NCBI RefSeq assembly: GCF_001590865.1
Contig: NZ_BBUY01000003.1
Location: 131,846 to 195,845 of the forward strand
From: Streptomyces sp. NBRC 110611
GTDB lineage: Bacteria; Actinomycetota; Actinomycetes; Streptomycetales; Streptomycetaceae
Reading direction: 5' to 3'
Length of the DNA: 64,000 nt
Of this stretch, positions 17,381-26,203 are shown in pieces. How positions within the stretch are numbered: the first letter of the stretch is position 1; each line of letters starts with the position of its first letter. Position numbers and translations under genes: made by a program. Below the pieces are notes generated by a model. The model was given only the letters and a program-made list of their open reading frames with translations, ran no database searches and had not been told where the DNA came from.

Positions 17381-17410
17381 GGGCAGGGGCACCCTCGCGT
17401 GCCCCTGCTC
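17381..17410 (+). terminator. Perfect hairpin between Gfo/Idh and MIPS genes
   Basis: Arms GCAGGGGCAC and GTGCCCCTGC are perfectly complementary over 10 bp with a six-base loop, extendable by two further pairs. It is 28 bases before the MIPS-like start codon and has no U-tract. It could terminate the upstream transcript, stabilise or process a through-transcript, or attenuate the operon. Confidence 0.5.
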
Positions 17411-17438
17411 CGGATAACAAACGATCGGTGGTGTAGTA

Positions 17439-18539
17439 ATGGCTGAGCACATCCGTCTTGCCGTTGCCGGGGTCGGCAACAACATATCCGCGCTGTTCCA
17501 GGGTGCGGAGCTGTACCGCAAGTTGAGTGCCGAGGGCGTCAGCGAGAGCGACTTCCCGGGTGTCAAGCGCCCCCGCATCGGCGGGATTTCGGTGAGCGAC
17601 CTCTCCTTCGTCGCCGCCTTCGACATCCATCCCAACAAGTCGGGCCGGCCGTTCAACGAGGCGGTGCTCGCCGAGCCCAACAACTACCCGAGGCTGGACG
17701 TCGAGCTGCCGCAGGTGCCGGTCACCGTGCAGCCCGGCTTGGCCCGCGAGGAGCACGCGGAGCCCACGTCGGAACAGTTCCGCACGGTGGTGGAGCAGCT
17801 CCGGGAGAGCCGTGCCGAGGTGCTGCTCTACTCGCTGCCGACCGGCTTACAGTGGGCCGCCGAGGCGTACGCCCGCGCGGCCCTGGAGGCCGGGGTGGCC
17901 TTCGTGAACTGCACGCCGGAGGTGGTCGCACGGTCTCCCCAGCTGCTGGCCGCCTACGAGGAGGCCAAGGTCCCGCTCGTCGGCGACGACCTGGCCAGCC
18001 ACTTCGGCACCTCCGTGGTGCACCGCGCGCTGCTGGGCCTGCTCAGCGAGCGCGGCCTGACCCTCGACAGCTCCTACCAGCTGAACCTCGGGGGCAATGA
18101 GGACTTCCGCAACCTGCGCGAACAGGGCGGCAGCAAGCGGCAGTCGAAGCTCAACGCCCTGGCGCAGGAGGGGGTGGACACCTCGAACGTCGAGGTCATC
18201 CCGTCGGCCGGCTACGTCCCGCACCTGCGTGACCACAAGGTCGCCATGCTGAACATCGAAGGCCTCGGCTGGGCCGGCACCCCGGTCTCGCTCGACCTGA
18301 AGCTGAAGGTCCAGGACTCCAGCAACGCGGCCGGGGTGATCATCGATCTGATCCGGATCGCCGCCGCCAGCTCCCGGCTCAACCGCGGCGGCTTCCCGGT
18401 GGCCGCGGTGCGCGTCCTGAAGTCTCCCGCCGGCGGACACCCCAAGTACACCGCCGAGGACGTCGAGGAGGGCTTCCGCAAGCTGGACGGCCCCGGCGCC
18501 GCCCCGCAGGACGGGGTCCTGGAGGCTTCGTCGCGATGA
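17439..18539 (+). CDS. myo-Inositol-1-phosphate synthase homologue (Ari2-like cyclitol phosphate synthase)
   Basis: 366 residues of the actinobacterial MIPS family. Visible are VAGVGNNISALFQGAELY, the FDIHPNKSGRPFNEAV region, LYSLPTGLQWAAEAYARAAL, PLVGDDLASHFGTSVVHRALL, QLNLGGNEDFRNL and the NAAGVIIDLIRIA segment. MIPS oxidises a hexose phosphate with NAD, closes the ring by aldol reaction and reduces it. In aristeromycin producers an orthologue (Ari2, recalled) closes a five-membered ring from fructose-6-phosphate. The surrounding nucleoside genes make that role likely here. A TTA codon lies at 17847-17849. It heads a 16-gene run in which most stops and starts overlap. The ribosome-binding site is weak. 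Confidence 0.85.
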   Translation: MAEHIRLAVAGVGNNISALFQGAELYRKLSAEGVSESDFPGVKRPRIGGISVSDLSFVAAFDIHPNKSGRPFNEAVLAEPNNYPRLDVELPQVPVTVQPGLAREEHAEPTSEQFRTVVEQLRESRAEVLLYSLPTGLQWAAEAYARAALEAGVAFVNCTPEVVARSPQLLAAYEEAKVPLVGDDLASHFGTSVVHRALLGLLSERGLTLDSSYQLNLGGNEDFRNLREQGGSKRQSKLNALAQEGVDTSNVEVIPSAGYVPHLRDHKVAMLNIEGLGWAGTPVSLDLKLKVQDSSNAAGVIIDLIRIAAASSRLNRGGFPVAAVRVLKSPAGGHPKYTAEDVEEGFRKLDGPGAAPQDGVLEASSR

Positions 18540-19186
18540 CCGGCACTCCTCCTGTCCCGTCGGCCGGCACGCTGATCGCGGTGCTGGCGTACCCCGGGGT
18601 GGACGAACTCGATCTCTTCGGCGGATACGCCCTGCTGGCCAAGGCCGGATCCGTCGCGGAGGAGACGGGCGCACCCCCCGTCACGGCGGTGATCACCGCC
18701 GAGGAACCCGAGGTCCGCGGCTCCGCCGGCGTGACGTTCCGGGCGCAGGAGGAGCTGTCGGTGGTCGAGCGCGCGCAGGCGGTCGTCGTCCCGGGCGGCC
18801 GGGGCGCCTCCGCGGCCGCGGAGACACCTCGGCTGCAACGCTTCCTGCGCCGGGCCGACGAGCGCGACGCCCGGCTGTACTCCGTCTGTTCCGGTGCCCT
18901 CGTGCTGGCCGGCGCCGGACTGGCGGAGGGCCGTGCGCTGGCCATCCACGCGGCGAAGCGGACGCAGCTGACGGAGCGGGGTGCGGTCCGGGCCGCCGAC
19001 GGGCTCGTCCGGGACGGCCGGATCTGCTCGGTCGGCGGAGATGTACGGGACTCGGTGAAGTCGGTGGACCTGGCGTTCGCGCTGCTGGCGGACCTGCGGC
19101 CCGAACTCGTCGAACCGGTCACCCGGCGCACCGAGATCGGCCCGGGCCGAGAAGCCCGGCAGGCTCTGCGGGCGTCCGGTGCCTGA
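18536..19186 (+). CDS. DJ-1/PfpI family protein (class I amidotransferase-like fold)
   Basis: 216 residues. The nucleophile elbow is YSVCSGALVLAGAGLAEG, giving a Cys near residue 120, with VVVPGGRGA upstream. This subgroup includes isonitrile hydratases and regulatory amidase-like domains; no HTH domain is attached here. ATGA overlap with the MIPS gene indicates translational coupling. Its role in nucleoside assembly is unknown; hydration, lyase or glyoxalase-like chemistry are possible for the family. Confidence 0.75.
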   Translation: MTGTPPVPSAGTLIAVLAYPGVDELDLFGGYALLAKAGSVAEETGAPPVTAVITAEEPEVRGSAGVTFRAQEELSVVERAQAVVVPGGRGASAAAETPRLQRFLRRADERDARLYSVCSGALVLAGAGLAEGRALAIHAAKRTQLTERGAVRAADGLVRDGRICSVGGDVRDSVKSVDLAFALLADLRPELVEPVTRRTEIGPGREARQALRASGA

Positions 19187-19928
19187 GCGCGGACGCTGGG
19201 TGCTGATCACCGGTGCCAGCCGGGGCATCGGCCGCGCCATCGCCCTGGCCCTGGCCGCCGACGGCTACCGACCGGTGCTGTGGGCCCGGTCCGGCGACGA
19301 CCTGGCCGAGGTGGCGGCCGAGGTGCGCGCGCACGGCACCCCGGTCCGCAGCGCGGTGGTGGACATCGCGGATCCGGCGGCGGTGGCCTTCGCCGCCCGG
19401 ACCTCGCTGGCCGGCCTGGACGGGCTCGCCGGCCTCGTACTCAACGCGGGGCAGGGGGTCTGGACCGCGCTGAGCGAGCTCGGCACCGACGAGTGGGACC
19501 GCACCGTGCGCACCAACCTGGACGGCGGCTTCCAGGTGCTCAGTGCGGCCCTGCCGCTGCTCACCGCGGTCCCCGGCGCGCTGGTGGTGGGCATGCTCTC
19601 CGACTCGGCCCGCTACCCGTTCCCGCAGCGGGCGGCGTACGCGGCCGCCAAGTCCGGGCTCGGGGCCCTGCTGGAGGTCACCCGCCGCGAGGTGCGCGAA
19701 CAGCGGGTCCGGGTCTGCCAGGTGGTGCCGAGCCGGGTCGACACGTACTTCCGGGGCGCCCACGCGGACGCGGCCCCCGGCAGCCGCGAAGGAGCGCTCT
19801 CCGCCGAGGACGTGGCCGCCGTCGTCTCCGGGCTCTTCCGCCTGCCTCCGCACGTGGAGATCCGCGAGATCCAGATGTCCTCGCTGTCATCGACTTTCGG
19901 TCCCTTTCCGGAAAGGGCACAGCCATGA
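19179..19928 (+). CDS. Short-chain dehydrogenase/reductase (classical SDR)
   Basis: 249 residues: cofactor loop ITGASRGIGRAIA (about residues 9-21), LVLNAGQG, and a YAAAK catalytic pair after MLSDSARYPFPQRAA, giving an intact Asn/Ser/Tyr/Lys set. SDRs reduce carbonyls or oxidise alcohols with NAD(P)H. In this operon a cyclopentanone or cyclopentenone phosphate is a plausible substrate. GTG start, overlapping the previous stop by eight bases. Confidence 0.85.
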   Translation: MPERGRWVLITGASRGIGRAIALALAADGYRPVLWARSGDDLAEVAAEVRAHGTPVRSAVVDIADPAAVAFAARTSLAGLDGLAGLVLNAGQGVWTALSELGTDEWDRTVRTNLDGGFQVLSAALPLLTAVPGALVVGMLSDSARYPFPQRAAYAAAKSGLGALLEVTRREVREQRVRVCQVVPSRVDTYFRGAHADAAPGSREGALSAEDVAAVVSGLFRLPPHVEIREIQMSSLSSTFGPFPERAQP

Positions 19929-20344
19929 CCGCACAGAAATCAGCCCTCGTCCCGCAGTCCCACTCCAAGCCGATCGGGCGCTACTCCCCCGGCGTCCGGG
20001 TGGCCCTCACGCCCGGCACCGAGTTCGTGTTCGTCACCGGTCAGGTGGCGACCGACGCGCAGGGCACCGTGCTCTCCCCCGGCCAGGCGGGCCCCCAGGC
20101 GCGGGTGGTCTTCGAGCGCATCGAGCAGGTACTGGCGGCGGCCGGGGGCTCCCTGGCCGACCTGGTGAACGTGACCATCTACCTCACCGACATCGAGCGG
20201 GACTTCGCCGCCGTCTCGGCGGTACGCGACGAGGTACTGGCCGTGCCGCCGCCCGCCAGCGTCCTGGTCGAGGTCTCCCGACTGGCCGAGAAGGGCTGTG
20301 TGGTGGAGATCAGCGGCATCGCGGCAGTGGAGGGTGGCAGATGA
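19925..20344 (+). CDS. RidA/YjgF family protein lacking the catalytic arginine
   Basis: 139 residues of the RidA (YER057c/UK114) family, full length. VFVTGQVATDAQG, QARVVFERIEQVLAAAGGSLADLVNVTIYLTD and VVEISGIAA are the family blocks. RidA hydrolyses reactive enamine/imine intermediates using an Arg (Arg105 in E. coli) before the VEV strand. Aligning VQVARL with VEVSRL, the equivalent here is Ser112, so ordinary imine-deaminase activity is doubtful. It may be another activity or a binding role. ATGA overlaps on both sides place it firmly in the operon. Confidence 0.85.
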   Translation: MTAQKSALVPQSHSKPIGRYSPGVRVALTPGTEFVFVTGQVATDAQGTVLSPGQAGPQARVVFERIEQVLAAAGGSLADLVNVTIYLTDIERDFAAVSAVRDEVLAVPPPASVLVEVSRLAEKGCVVEISGIAAVEGGR

Positions 20345-21354
20345 CCGACGCCCTCGGGGCGCCGGAGGTGCCGGCCGACTGGCGATCGGCGCTGCGCGAG
20401 ACGGCGGGCCGCAGCCGGGTCCTCGTCGTGGGGTCGCTCAACATGGACCTCATCGTGCACAGCGACCGCGAACCGGCGGACGACGGCGCGGTGATCGCCC
20501 GTTCCGTCACCACCGCACCGGGCGGCCATGCCGGGAACTGCGCGTCGGCGCTGGCCGCGCTCGGCGTACAGGTGGGCGTGGTGGGGGCGGTCGGCGCCGA
20601 CCCCGAGGGCGAGAGTGTGCTGGCGGACCTGCGGGCGCGCGGCATCGACGTCTCGGCCGTGTACCGCCACCCCGACGCGCCCACCGGACAAGTGATCATC
20701 CCGGTCTTCCGGGACAAGCACTACATGCTCATGCACCGGGGCGCCAACGACCTGCTCCCCGCGGCGGCGGTGCGCGACGCGCTCACCGGACCGGTCGACG
20801 CGGTGGTCCTGTTCGACCCGAGCCGGGAGGCCCTGCGCGCGGCGGTCACGGCGGCCGCACGGCTGCCCCGACGGCCGCTGCTGTGCTGGTGTCCCGGGGG
20901 CCTCTACTGCGACGACGAGAGCACGGCCGAGCTCGCGCCCCGGTGTGACCTGCTCCTGCTGAACCGCGACGAGCACGCCCGGATCAGCCGTACGCCGAGC
21001 GGCGCCGCGCTCGGCCGGGCCGCCACCGAGGTGGTGACGACGCTGGGCGCCGAAGGAGCGCTGCTGCGCCGCGCCGACCAGGAGTGGCACGCCCCGGCGG
21101 AACCCGCGGTGGTGCGGGACCCGACCGGTGCCGGCGACGCGTTCGCCGCCGCCTACCTGCTGGCGGCACTGGCTGGGCTGCCGCCCCCGCAGCGGCTGCG
21201 GAGCGGCAACGTGGCCGGCGCGCTCGCCGTCGGCGCCGTCGGTGCCCGGGCCCAGCAGACCACGCTGCCCGACCTGATCTCCGCTCTGCCGTCGCCCGGG
21301 CACACCGCCCCGGCCGGAGCGGGACCGAATGAAAAAGGAATGGATTCTCCATGA
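20341..21354 (+). CDS. PfkB (ribokinase/adenosine kinase) family sugar kinase
   Basis: 337 residues. LVVGSLNMDLIV, then the GGHAGNCASALAALG substrate loop, and the anion hole/catalytic motif DPTGAGDAFAAAYLLA (about residues 260-275) define a PfkB kinase; the Asp of GAGD is the base. These enzymes phosphorylate ribose, fructose phosphates or nucleosides using ATP. Here it probably phosphorylates the cyclitol or a carbocyclic intermediate. A 25-residue N-terminal extension precedes the fold. ATGA overlaps both neighbours. Confidence 0.85.
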   Translation: MTDALGAPEVPADWRSALRETAGRSRVLVVGSLNMDLIVHSDREPADDGAVIARSVTTAPGGHAGNCASALAALGVQVGVVGAVGADPEGESVLADLRARGIDVSAVYRHPDAPTGQVIIPVFRDKHYMLMHRGANDLLPAAAVRDALTGPVDAVVLFDPSREALRAAVTAAARLPRRPLLCWCPGGLYCDDESTAELAPRCDLLLLNRDEHARISRTPSGAALGRAATEVVTTLGAEGALLRRADQEWHAPAEPAVVRDPTGAGDAFAAAYLLAALAGLPPPQRLRSGNVAGALAVGAVGARAQQTTLPDLISALPSPGHTAPAGAGPNEKGMDSP

Positions 21355-22604
21355 GCATGGTTCGTGACCTTTCCCTCGCCGATGAGGGAAAGCTGAAGGT
21401 CGAGTTCGCCGGACGGCGTATGCCGGTGCTGTCCCAGCTGGTCGAGCGGTTCGCCGAGACGAAGCCCTTCCTCGGCCAGCGCATCGCGGCGTGCCTGCAC
21501 GTCACCACGGAAACCGCGAACGCGTGCCGGGCGCTCGTCGCCGGCGGTGCCGAGCTGGCGCTGTGCGCCTCCAACCCGCTGTCCACCAAGGACGATGTCG
21601 CGGCGACCATCCAACGTGACATCGGCGCCGAGGTGTTCGCCATCTACGGCTGCGACCGCGACACGTACTACCAGCAGGTGCAGGGCGTGCTCGGGGTGCG
21701 GCCCACGATCGTGATCGACGACGGAGCCGATCTGACCACGACCATCCACAACGACTACCCGCACCTGCTCGACGACATCATCGGGGCCACCGAGGTCACC
21801 TCGACCGGGGTGCTGCGCCTGCGGAACATGGCCGAGGACGGGGCGCTGCGCTACCCGGTCCTGCCGACCAACGACGCTGCCACCAAGCACCTGTTCGACA
21901 ACCGTTACGGCACCGGCCAGAACACCATCGACGGCATCCTGCGGGCCACGAACATGCTGCTCGCCGGTTCCGTGTTCGTGGTCGCCGGCTACGGCTGGTG
22001 CGGTCGCGGGGTGGCGATGCGGGCCCGCGGTATGGGCGCGAACGTCATCGTGACCGAGGTCGACCCGATCCGGGCGCTGGAGGCCAAGCTCGACGGCCTG
22101 GACGTCATGCCGATGGACCGCGCCGCGGAGATCGGCGACATCTTCGCCACCGTCACCGGCAACCGGGACGCCATCACGCTGGCCCACATGGAGCGCATGA
22201 AGGACGGCGCCGTGGTGTGCAACTCGGGCCACTTCGACGTGGAGATCCAGGTCACCGCCCTCCAGGAACGGGCCACCGAACGGCGCGAGCTGCGGCCCAA
22301 CTGCGTGGAGTACACGCTGCCTTCGGGCCGCCACGTGATGCTGCTCGCCGAGGGCCGGCTCGTCGGCCAGTCCGCCGCCGAGGCGCACCCGGCCGAGGTG
22401 ATGGACATGACCTTCTCCACCCAGGCCCTCGCCGTGCAGTACCTGATCGAGCAGCGGAGTGAACTGAAGCCGGGCATCGTCCCGATCACCCGCTCGATCG
22501 AGAACGACGTCGCGAGCGCCAAACTGCGCGCCTACGGCGTGGAGATCGACCAGCTGAGCGCGGACCAGCACGAGTACCTCACGGACTGGCGCGTAGGCAC
22601 GTGA
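21351..22604 (+). CDS. S-adenosylhomocysteine hydrolase-like enzyme 1 (catalytic residues intact)
   Basis: 417 residues, the short form without the C-terminal KxDHYRY tail. Key positions are all recognisable: CLHVTTET (His50), IDDGAD (Asp123/124), ATEVTSTG (Glu148), NDAATKHLFDN (Lys179, Asp183), the NAD motif GYGWCGRGVA (213-222) and CNSGHFDVEI (His294). SAHase oxidises the 3'-OH with bound NAD, eliminates at C5', adds water and reduces back. It is the closest of the four paralogues here to true SAHase and could be an aristeromycin-insensitive housekeeping substitute or use the same redox/elimination chemistry on a carbocyclic intermediate. ATGA overlap with the PfkB gene. Confidence 0.8.
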   Translation: MSMVRDLSLADEGKLKVEFAGRRMPVLSQLVERFAETKPFLGQRIAACLHVTTETANACRALVAGGAELALCASNPLSTKDDVAATIQRDIGAEVFAIYGCDRDTYYQQVQGVLGVRPTIVIDDGADLTTTIHNDYPHLLDDIIGATEVTSTGVLRLRNMAEDGALRYPVLPTNDAATKHLFDNRYGTGQNTIDGILRATNMLLAGSVFVVAGYGWCGRGVAMRARGMGANVIVTEVDPIRALEAKLDGLDVMPMDRAAEIGDIFATVTGNRDAITLAHMERMKDGAVVCNSGHFDVEIQVTALQERATERRELRPNCVEYTLPSGRHVMLLAEGRLVGQSAAEAHPAEVMDMTFSTQALAVQYLIEQRSELKPGIVPITRSIENDVASAKLRAYGVEIDQLSADQHEYLTDWRVGT

Positions 22605-22622
22605 CATGAAGGGCGGTGACCA

Positions 22623-24047
22623 GTGGTGGATCTGACCTCTGTCGCATCGAGCGCGGACGGCTGGCGCGGCGTCATCGACGAGAGTTTCACCCCGTCGTAC
22701 GCAGCGCTGGTGACCCACTGTGTGATGCGGGCGCTCGCGGCGGACCGGGCGCCGGGGACGGTGCTGGTGACCCACGACGGCCGGCGGGGTGGCGAGCGGT
22801 GCGCGGCAGCGGCCGTGGCCGCCGCCGCCGACGCCGGCGCGGACCGGGTACGCCTGGTGCCGCACCTGCCCACCCCGGTCGTCTCGGCGGCGCTCCGGCG
22901 CGGCCGGGCGGACGTGGCGTTCCTGGTCACCGCGAGCCACAACCCGGGCAGCCACAACGGCCTCAAGGTCAAGGTGGCGCCCGGCCGTTCGCTTCCGGCG
23001 GCGGTCGAGCGCCGCGCCGAGCAGCTGATCGGGGAGGTGGGCGGCGTTCCGGTGGGGACGGCCGCCGAGCAGCCGGACCGCGACGCCGGCACCCGGTGGA
23101 CCGACGAACACCTCGCCGACATCCTCGACCGCCTGCCGGCCGCCGTGGGCTCCGGGGCAACGGTCGTGGTGGACGGCGTGGGCGGGGTCGCGGGCGGGCC
23201 GATGGCCCGGCTGTGCGAGCGGCTCGGCTGGCGGGCCAGGCTGCTCGGCGGCACCCCCGACCCCGGCTTCGGGGGTCTGGTGCCCGATCCGACCCTCGCC
23301 GCCACCCGCCGGCGCGCGGAACGCGCGGTCCGGGAGGAGTCCGCCCGCCTGGGCATCGTGCTCGACGGCGACGGTGACCGGGTGTTCGTCATCGACGAGC
23401 GCGGCCGCACCGTCCAGCCGCACGAACTGCTCGCGCTGCTCCTCCAGGCCCGCTGGTCGCTGCGGCGCGGGGACCGTGACGGCGATATCGCCGTCACGGT
23501 CGCCACCGGCACGGCGGTGCGCACGGTCGCCCGCCGCCAGGGGCGCGGGGTGCGCGAGACCCGGATCGGCTTCAAGCACCTGTCCCCGCTGCTGGCCGAC
23601 GGCCGCGCCGACCTGGCCGGCGGCAGCGTCGGCGACCTGGCCTTCGCCGACCACGGCATCGACCGCGACCCGTTCACGGCGGTGGCGTTGCTCGCCGAAC
23701 TGCTCCACACCACCGGGCGCCCGCTCGGTGACCTGCTCGACGCGCTCGGCGACGAGGTCGGCCGCCACCGGTGGTTCGAGTCCCGGGTGCCCGGAACCGG
23801 CGGTGCGGACCTCCTCCGTACGGCCGGCTCGGCGGCCCTCGCCCGAGCCGGCCTGGCCGGTGCCGACCCCACGATCACCGAGACGGACGGCGTGAAGTTC
23901 TGGCTCGACGACGGCCAGTGGCTGCTGCTGCGGCGCTCCACCACCGAGGCCGGCGTCCGGGTCTACGGCGAGCTGCGGTCCGGCCCGGACAGTGCCCGCC
24001 GGGTCGATGAGCTCCTGCGGTCCGTCCGCGGCGTGCTCACCCCCTGA
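22623..24047 (+). CDS. Phosphohexomutase-family (phosphomannomutase/phosphoglucomutase-like) enzyme
   Basis: 474 residues. The active-site phosphoserine loop is VTASHNPGSHNG (about residues 100-111), the metal-binding loop is LDGDGDRVF, the sugar-binding loop is AGGSVGDLAF and the phosphate-binding loop near the end is RRSTTEAGVRVYGE. All four functional loops of the alpha-D-phosphohexomutases are therefore present. The sugar loop lacks the usual GExSGH, suggesting a non-hexose substrate. Moving phosphate from C5 to C1 of a cyclopentane polyol would produce the donor for a nucleoside phosphorylase. GTG start, 18 bases after the SAHase-like gene. Confidence 0.85.
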   Translation: MVDLTSVASSADGWRGVIDESFTPSYAALVTHCVMRALAADRAPGTVLVTHDGRRGGERCAAAAVAAAADAGADRVRLVPHLPTPVVSAALRRGRADVAFLVTASHNPGSHNGLKVKVAPGRSLPAAVERRAEQLIGEVGGVPVGTAAEQPDRDAGTRWTDEHLADILDRLPAAVGSGATVVVDGVGGVAGGPMARLCERLGWRARLLGGTPDPGFGGLVPDPTLAATRRRAERAVREESARLGIVLDGDGDRVFVIDERGRTVQPHELLALLLQARWSLRRGDRDGDIAVTVATGTAVRTVARRQGRGVRETRIGFKHLSPLLADGRADLAGGSVGDLAFADHGIDRDPFTAVALLAELLHTTGRPLGDLLDALGDEVGRHRWFESRVPGTGGADLLRTAGSAALARAGLAGADPTITETDGVKFWLDDGQWLLLRRSTTEAGVRVYGELRSGPDSARRVDELLRSVRGVLTP

Positions 24048-24116
24048 GTTCCCTTGATTTCCCTGTCAGCACCGCGCGCCGGTCTCCGACGGCCGGCGCC
24101 TCAGACTGGAGGAACC

Positions 24117-24935
24117 ATGCCCATATCCGGAACAGAGGCCTCGGTCGCACTGATCGGAGGCACCGGCTTCTACCAGTTCCTCGACGGCGGCAAGGAGGTC
24201 GTCCTCGACACCCCCTACGGCAAGCCCAGCGCACCGATCACCATCGCCTCGGTCGAAGGCCGCGACGTCGCGTTCCTGCCCCGGCACGGCCGCAACCACG
24301 ACCACCTCCCCTCCGATGTGCCCTACCAGGCCAACCTGTGGGCGCTGCGGGAGCTGGGCGTGCGTCAGGTGGTGGCCTTCAACACGGTGGGCAGTCTGCA
24401 ACGCTCCTACCGCAAGGGGGACTTCGTACTGGTCGACCAGTTCGTCGACCGGACCCGGCGGCGCAAGGACACGTTCTTCTCCGGAGACCAGGCGGCGCAC
24501 ATCAGCTCGGCCACGCCGTACTGCGGCCGTATGCGGCAGCTGTCCGCCGAGGCGCTGTCGGACGCGGACGCGAACGTGCACCCCGGCGGCACCGTGGTCG
24601 TCATCGAGGGGCCGCGGTTCTCCACGGCGGCGGAGAGCCGGTGGTTCAGCAGCCAGGGCTGGCACCTGGTCAACATGACCCAGTACCCGGAGGTCGTGCT
24701 CGCCCGCGAGCTGGAACTCTGCTACATGAACCTGTCCTACATCACCGACTACGACGTGGCCGCCGCCGAGGTCGCCGGTGACGAGGACGCCGAGAAGGTG
24801 TCGCACGCCGGCGTCCTGGCCGCCTTCAGCGCGGACTCCGAGCGGGTCGCGGACATCGTGCGCCGCATCGTCGGTGAGCTGCCGACCGAGTTCGACTGCG
24901 CCTGCCAGCACGCCCTGTCGGGTGCGCGGACATGA
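24117..24935 (+). CDS. MTA/purine nucleoside phosphorylase family enzyme 1 (MacI/MacT-like)
   Basis: 272 residues of the MTAP/PNP family: IGGTGFYQF at the start, LPRHGRNHDHLPS, FNTVGSL, IEGPRFSTAAESRWF, NMTQYPEVVLARELELCY and TDYDVAAAEV, with the catalytic Asp of TDYD retained. Normal enzymes split nucleosides with phosphate. In aristeromycin/coformycin clusters two such proteins (MacI, MacT, recalled) act as unusual phosphorylases that join adenine to the carbocycle. The position between the phosphomutase and two SAHase-like genes fits a donor-1-phosphate user. GGAGGAACC precedes the ATG. Confidence 0.85.
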   Translation: MPISGTEASVALIGGTGFYQFLDGGKEVVLDTPYGKPSAPITIASVEGRDVAFLPRHGRNHDHLPSDVPYQANLWALRELGVRQVVAFNTVGSLQRSYRKGDFVLVDQFVDRTRRRKDTFFSGDQAAHISSATPYCGRMRQLSAEALSDADANVHPGGTVVVIEGPRFSTAAESRWFSSQGWHLVNMTQYPEVVLARELELCYMNLSYITDYDVAAAEVAGDEDAEKVSHAGVLAAFSADSERVADIVRRIVGELPTEFDCACQHALSGART

Positions 24936-26203
24936 GCTGGCGCGTCACCGGGCCCGATGCCGCCCTCGTCCGGCGCGGCCGGGCGGCGCTGGAGCTGGCC
25001 CGCAGTCAGATGCCGGTCCTGGAGGGCATCCGCCGGGAGGTGGCGGACGGCCGCCCGCTGGCCGGCCACCGCCTGGTGGGCTGCGTCCACCTGACCAAGG
25101 AGACCGGTGTCCTGGTGCAGCTGCTCGTGGCGGCGGGCGCCCAGGTCGCGTGGACCGGCGGGGACGAGGTGTCCACACAGGACGACGTGGCCGCCGCGCT
25201 GAGCGCCGAGGGCGTGCGGGTGTACGGCCGGCGCGGGATGACCACGGCGGAGGTGGACGAGGCGGCGGCCGAGGCGTTCGACGCCTTCCCCGACGGGCCC
25301 ACCATGCTTCTGGACAACGGTGCCCGCCTGATCGAGCGGGCCGGCCGGTCGCTCGGCCGGCTGCCGCACCTGTGCGGCGCCACGGAGAAGACCTCGGAGG
25401 GCTCCCGCCGGATCCGCGAGCTGGGCGCCACCACGTCCTTCCCGTTCCCGGTGGTCTCGGTCAACGACGTGGTCACCAAGTGGGAGGTCGACAACACCTA
25501 CGGCACCGGGCAGTCGACGCTGGACGGCATCCTGCGGGCGACCGGCACGTTCCTGGCGGGCAAGCGCTTCGTGGTGTGCGGGTACGGCCACGTCGGCCGG
25601 GGGGTCGCCCAGCGCGCCCGCGGGCTGGGCGCGCGCGTCGTGGTGGTGTGCCGCTCCGCGCGGACCGCCGTACGGGCGCGGGTGGCCGGCTTCGAGGTGC
25701 TGCCTCTGGAGCAGGCCGCCCGCCTCGCCGACATCGTCTGCACCGCGACCGGCCGTCCCGACGTGCTCACCGCCGGCCACCTGGACCTGCTGCCCTCGGG
25801 GGCGGTGCTCTGCAACACCGGGCACTCCACCACCGAGATCAACCTGGCGGACCTGGCGGCCCGGACCCGGTCGGTGACGCAGCCGCGGCCGCACGTACAG
25901 CGCCATCTGCTGCACGACGGCCGCTACCTGGACCTGCTGTCCGGCGGCGGGCTGGTCAACCTCGACGCGGCCGAGGGCAACCCGAGCGAGGTCATGGACG
26001 TCACCTTCGCCAACCAGGCGCTGGTCACCCTCGATTTCGCCCGTGCCCCCGGCCGGTACCCACCGGGCGTGCAGGACGTGGACCCCGCCCAGGACGAGGA
26101 GGTCGCCCGGCGCAAGCTGGCCACCATGGGTGTGCGATGCGACGAACCGGATGACGAAGCGCCGGCCGCGGCCGACGCCACTCGAGAGGAACAGTCTGCA
26201 TGA
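24932..26203 (+). CDS. S-adenosylhomocysteine hydrolase-like enzyme 2
   Basis: 423 residues. Core residues are kept: CVHLTKET (His53), LLDNGARL (Asp128), ATEKTSEG (Glu152), NDVVTKWEVDN (Lys183, Asp187), NAD motif CGYGHVGRGVA and CNTGHSTTEI (His298). The segment after the catalytic His (normally HFDxEI) is HSTTEI, and the C-terminus is an acidic Ala-rich tail rather than the SAHase closing segment. This suggests the NAD-dependent redox machinery is retained but the substrate pocket altered. ATGA overlaps with both the phosphorylase upstream and the third SAHase-like gene downstream. Confidence 0.8.
   Translation: MSWRVTGPDAALVRRGRAALELARSQMPVLEGIRREVADGRPLAGHRLVGCVHLTKETGVLVQLLVAAGAQVAWTGGDEVSTQDDVAAALSAEGVRVYGRRGMTTAEVDEAAAEAFDAFPDGPTMLLDNGARLIERAGRSLGRLPHLCGATEKTSEGSRRIRELGATTSFPFPVVSVNDVVTKWEVDNTYGTGQSTLDGILRATGTFLAGKRFVVCGYGHVGRGVAQRARGLGARVVVVCRSARTAVRARVAGFEVLPLEQAARLADIVCTATGRPDVLTAGHLDLLPSGAVLCNTGHSTTEINLADLAARTRSVTQPRPHVQRHLLHDGRYLDLLSGGGLVNLDAAEGNPSEVMDVTFANQALVTLDFARAPGRYPPGVQDVDPAQDEEVARRKLATMGVRCDEPDDEAPAAADATREEQSA

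Noticed and set aside
21153..23768. An 871-codon minus-strand open frame
   Set aside because: Antisense to the SAHase-like and phosphomutase genes; no recognisable domain and typical shadow composition.
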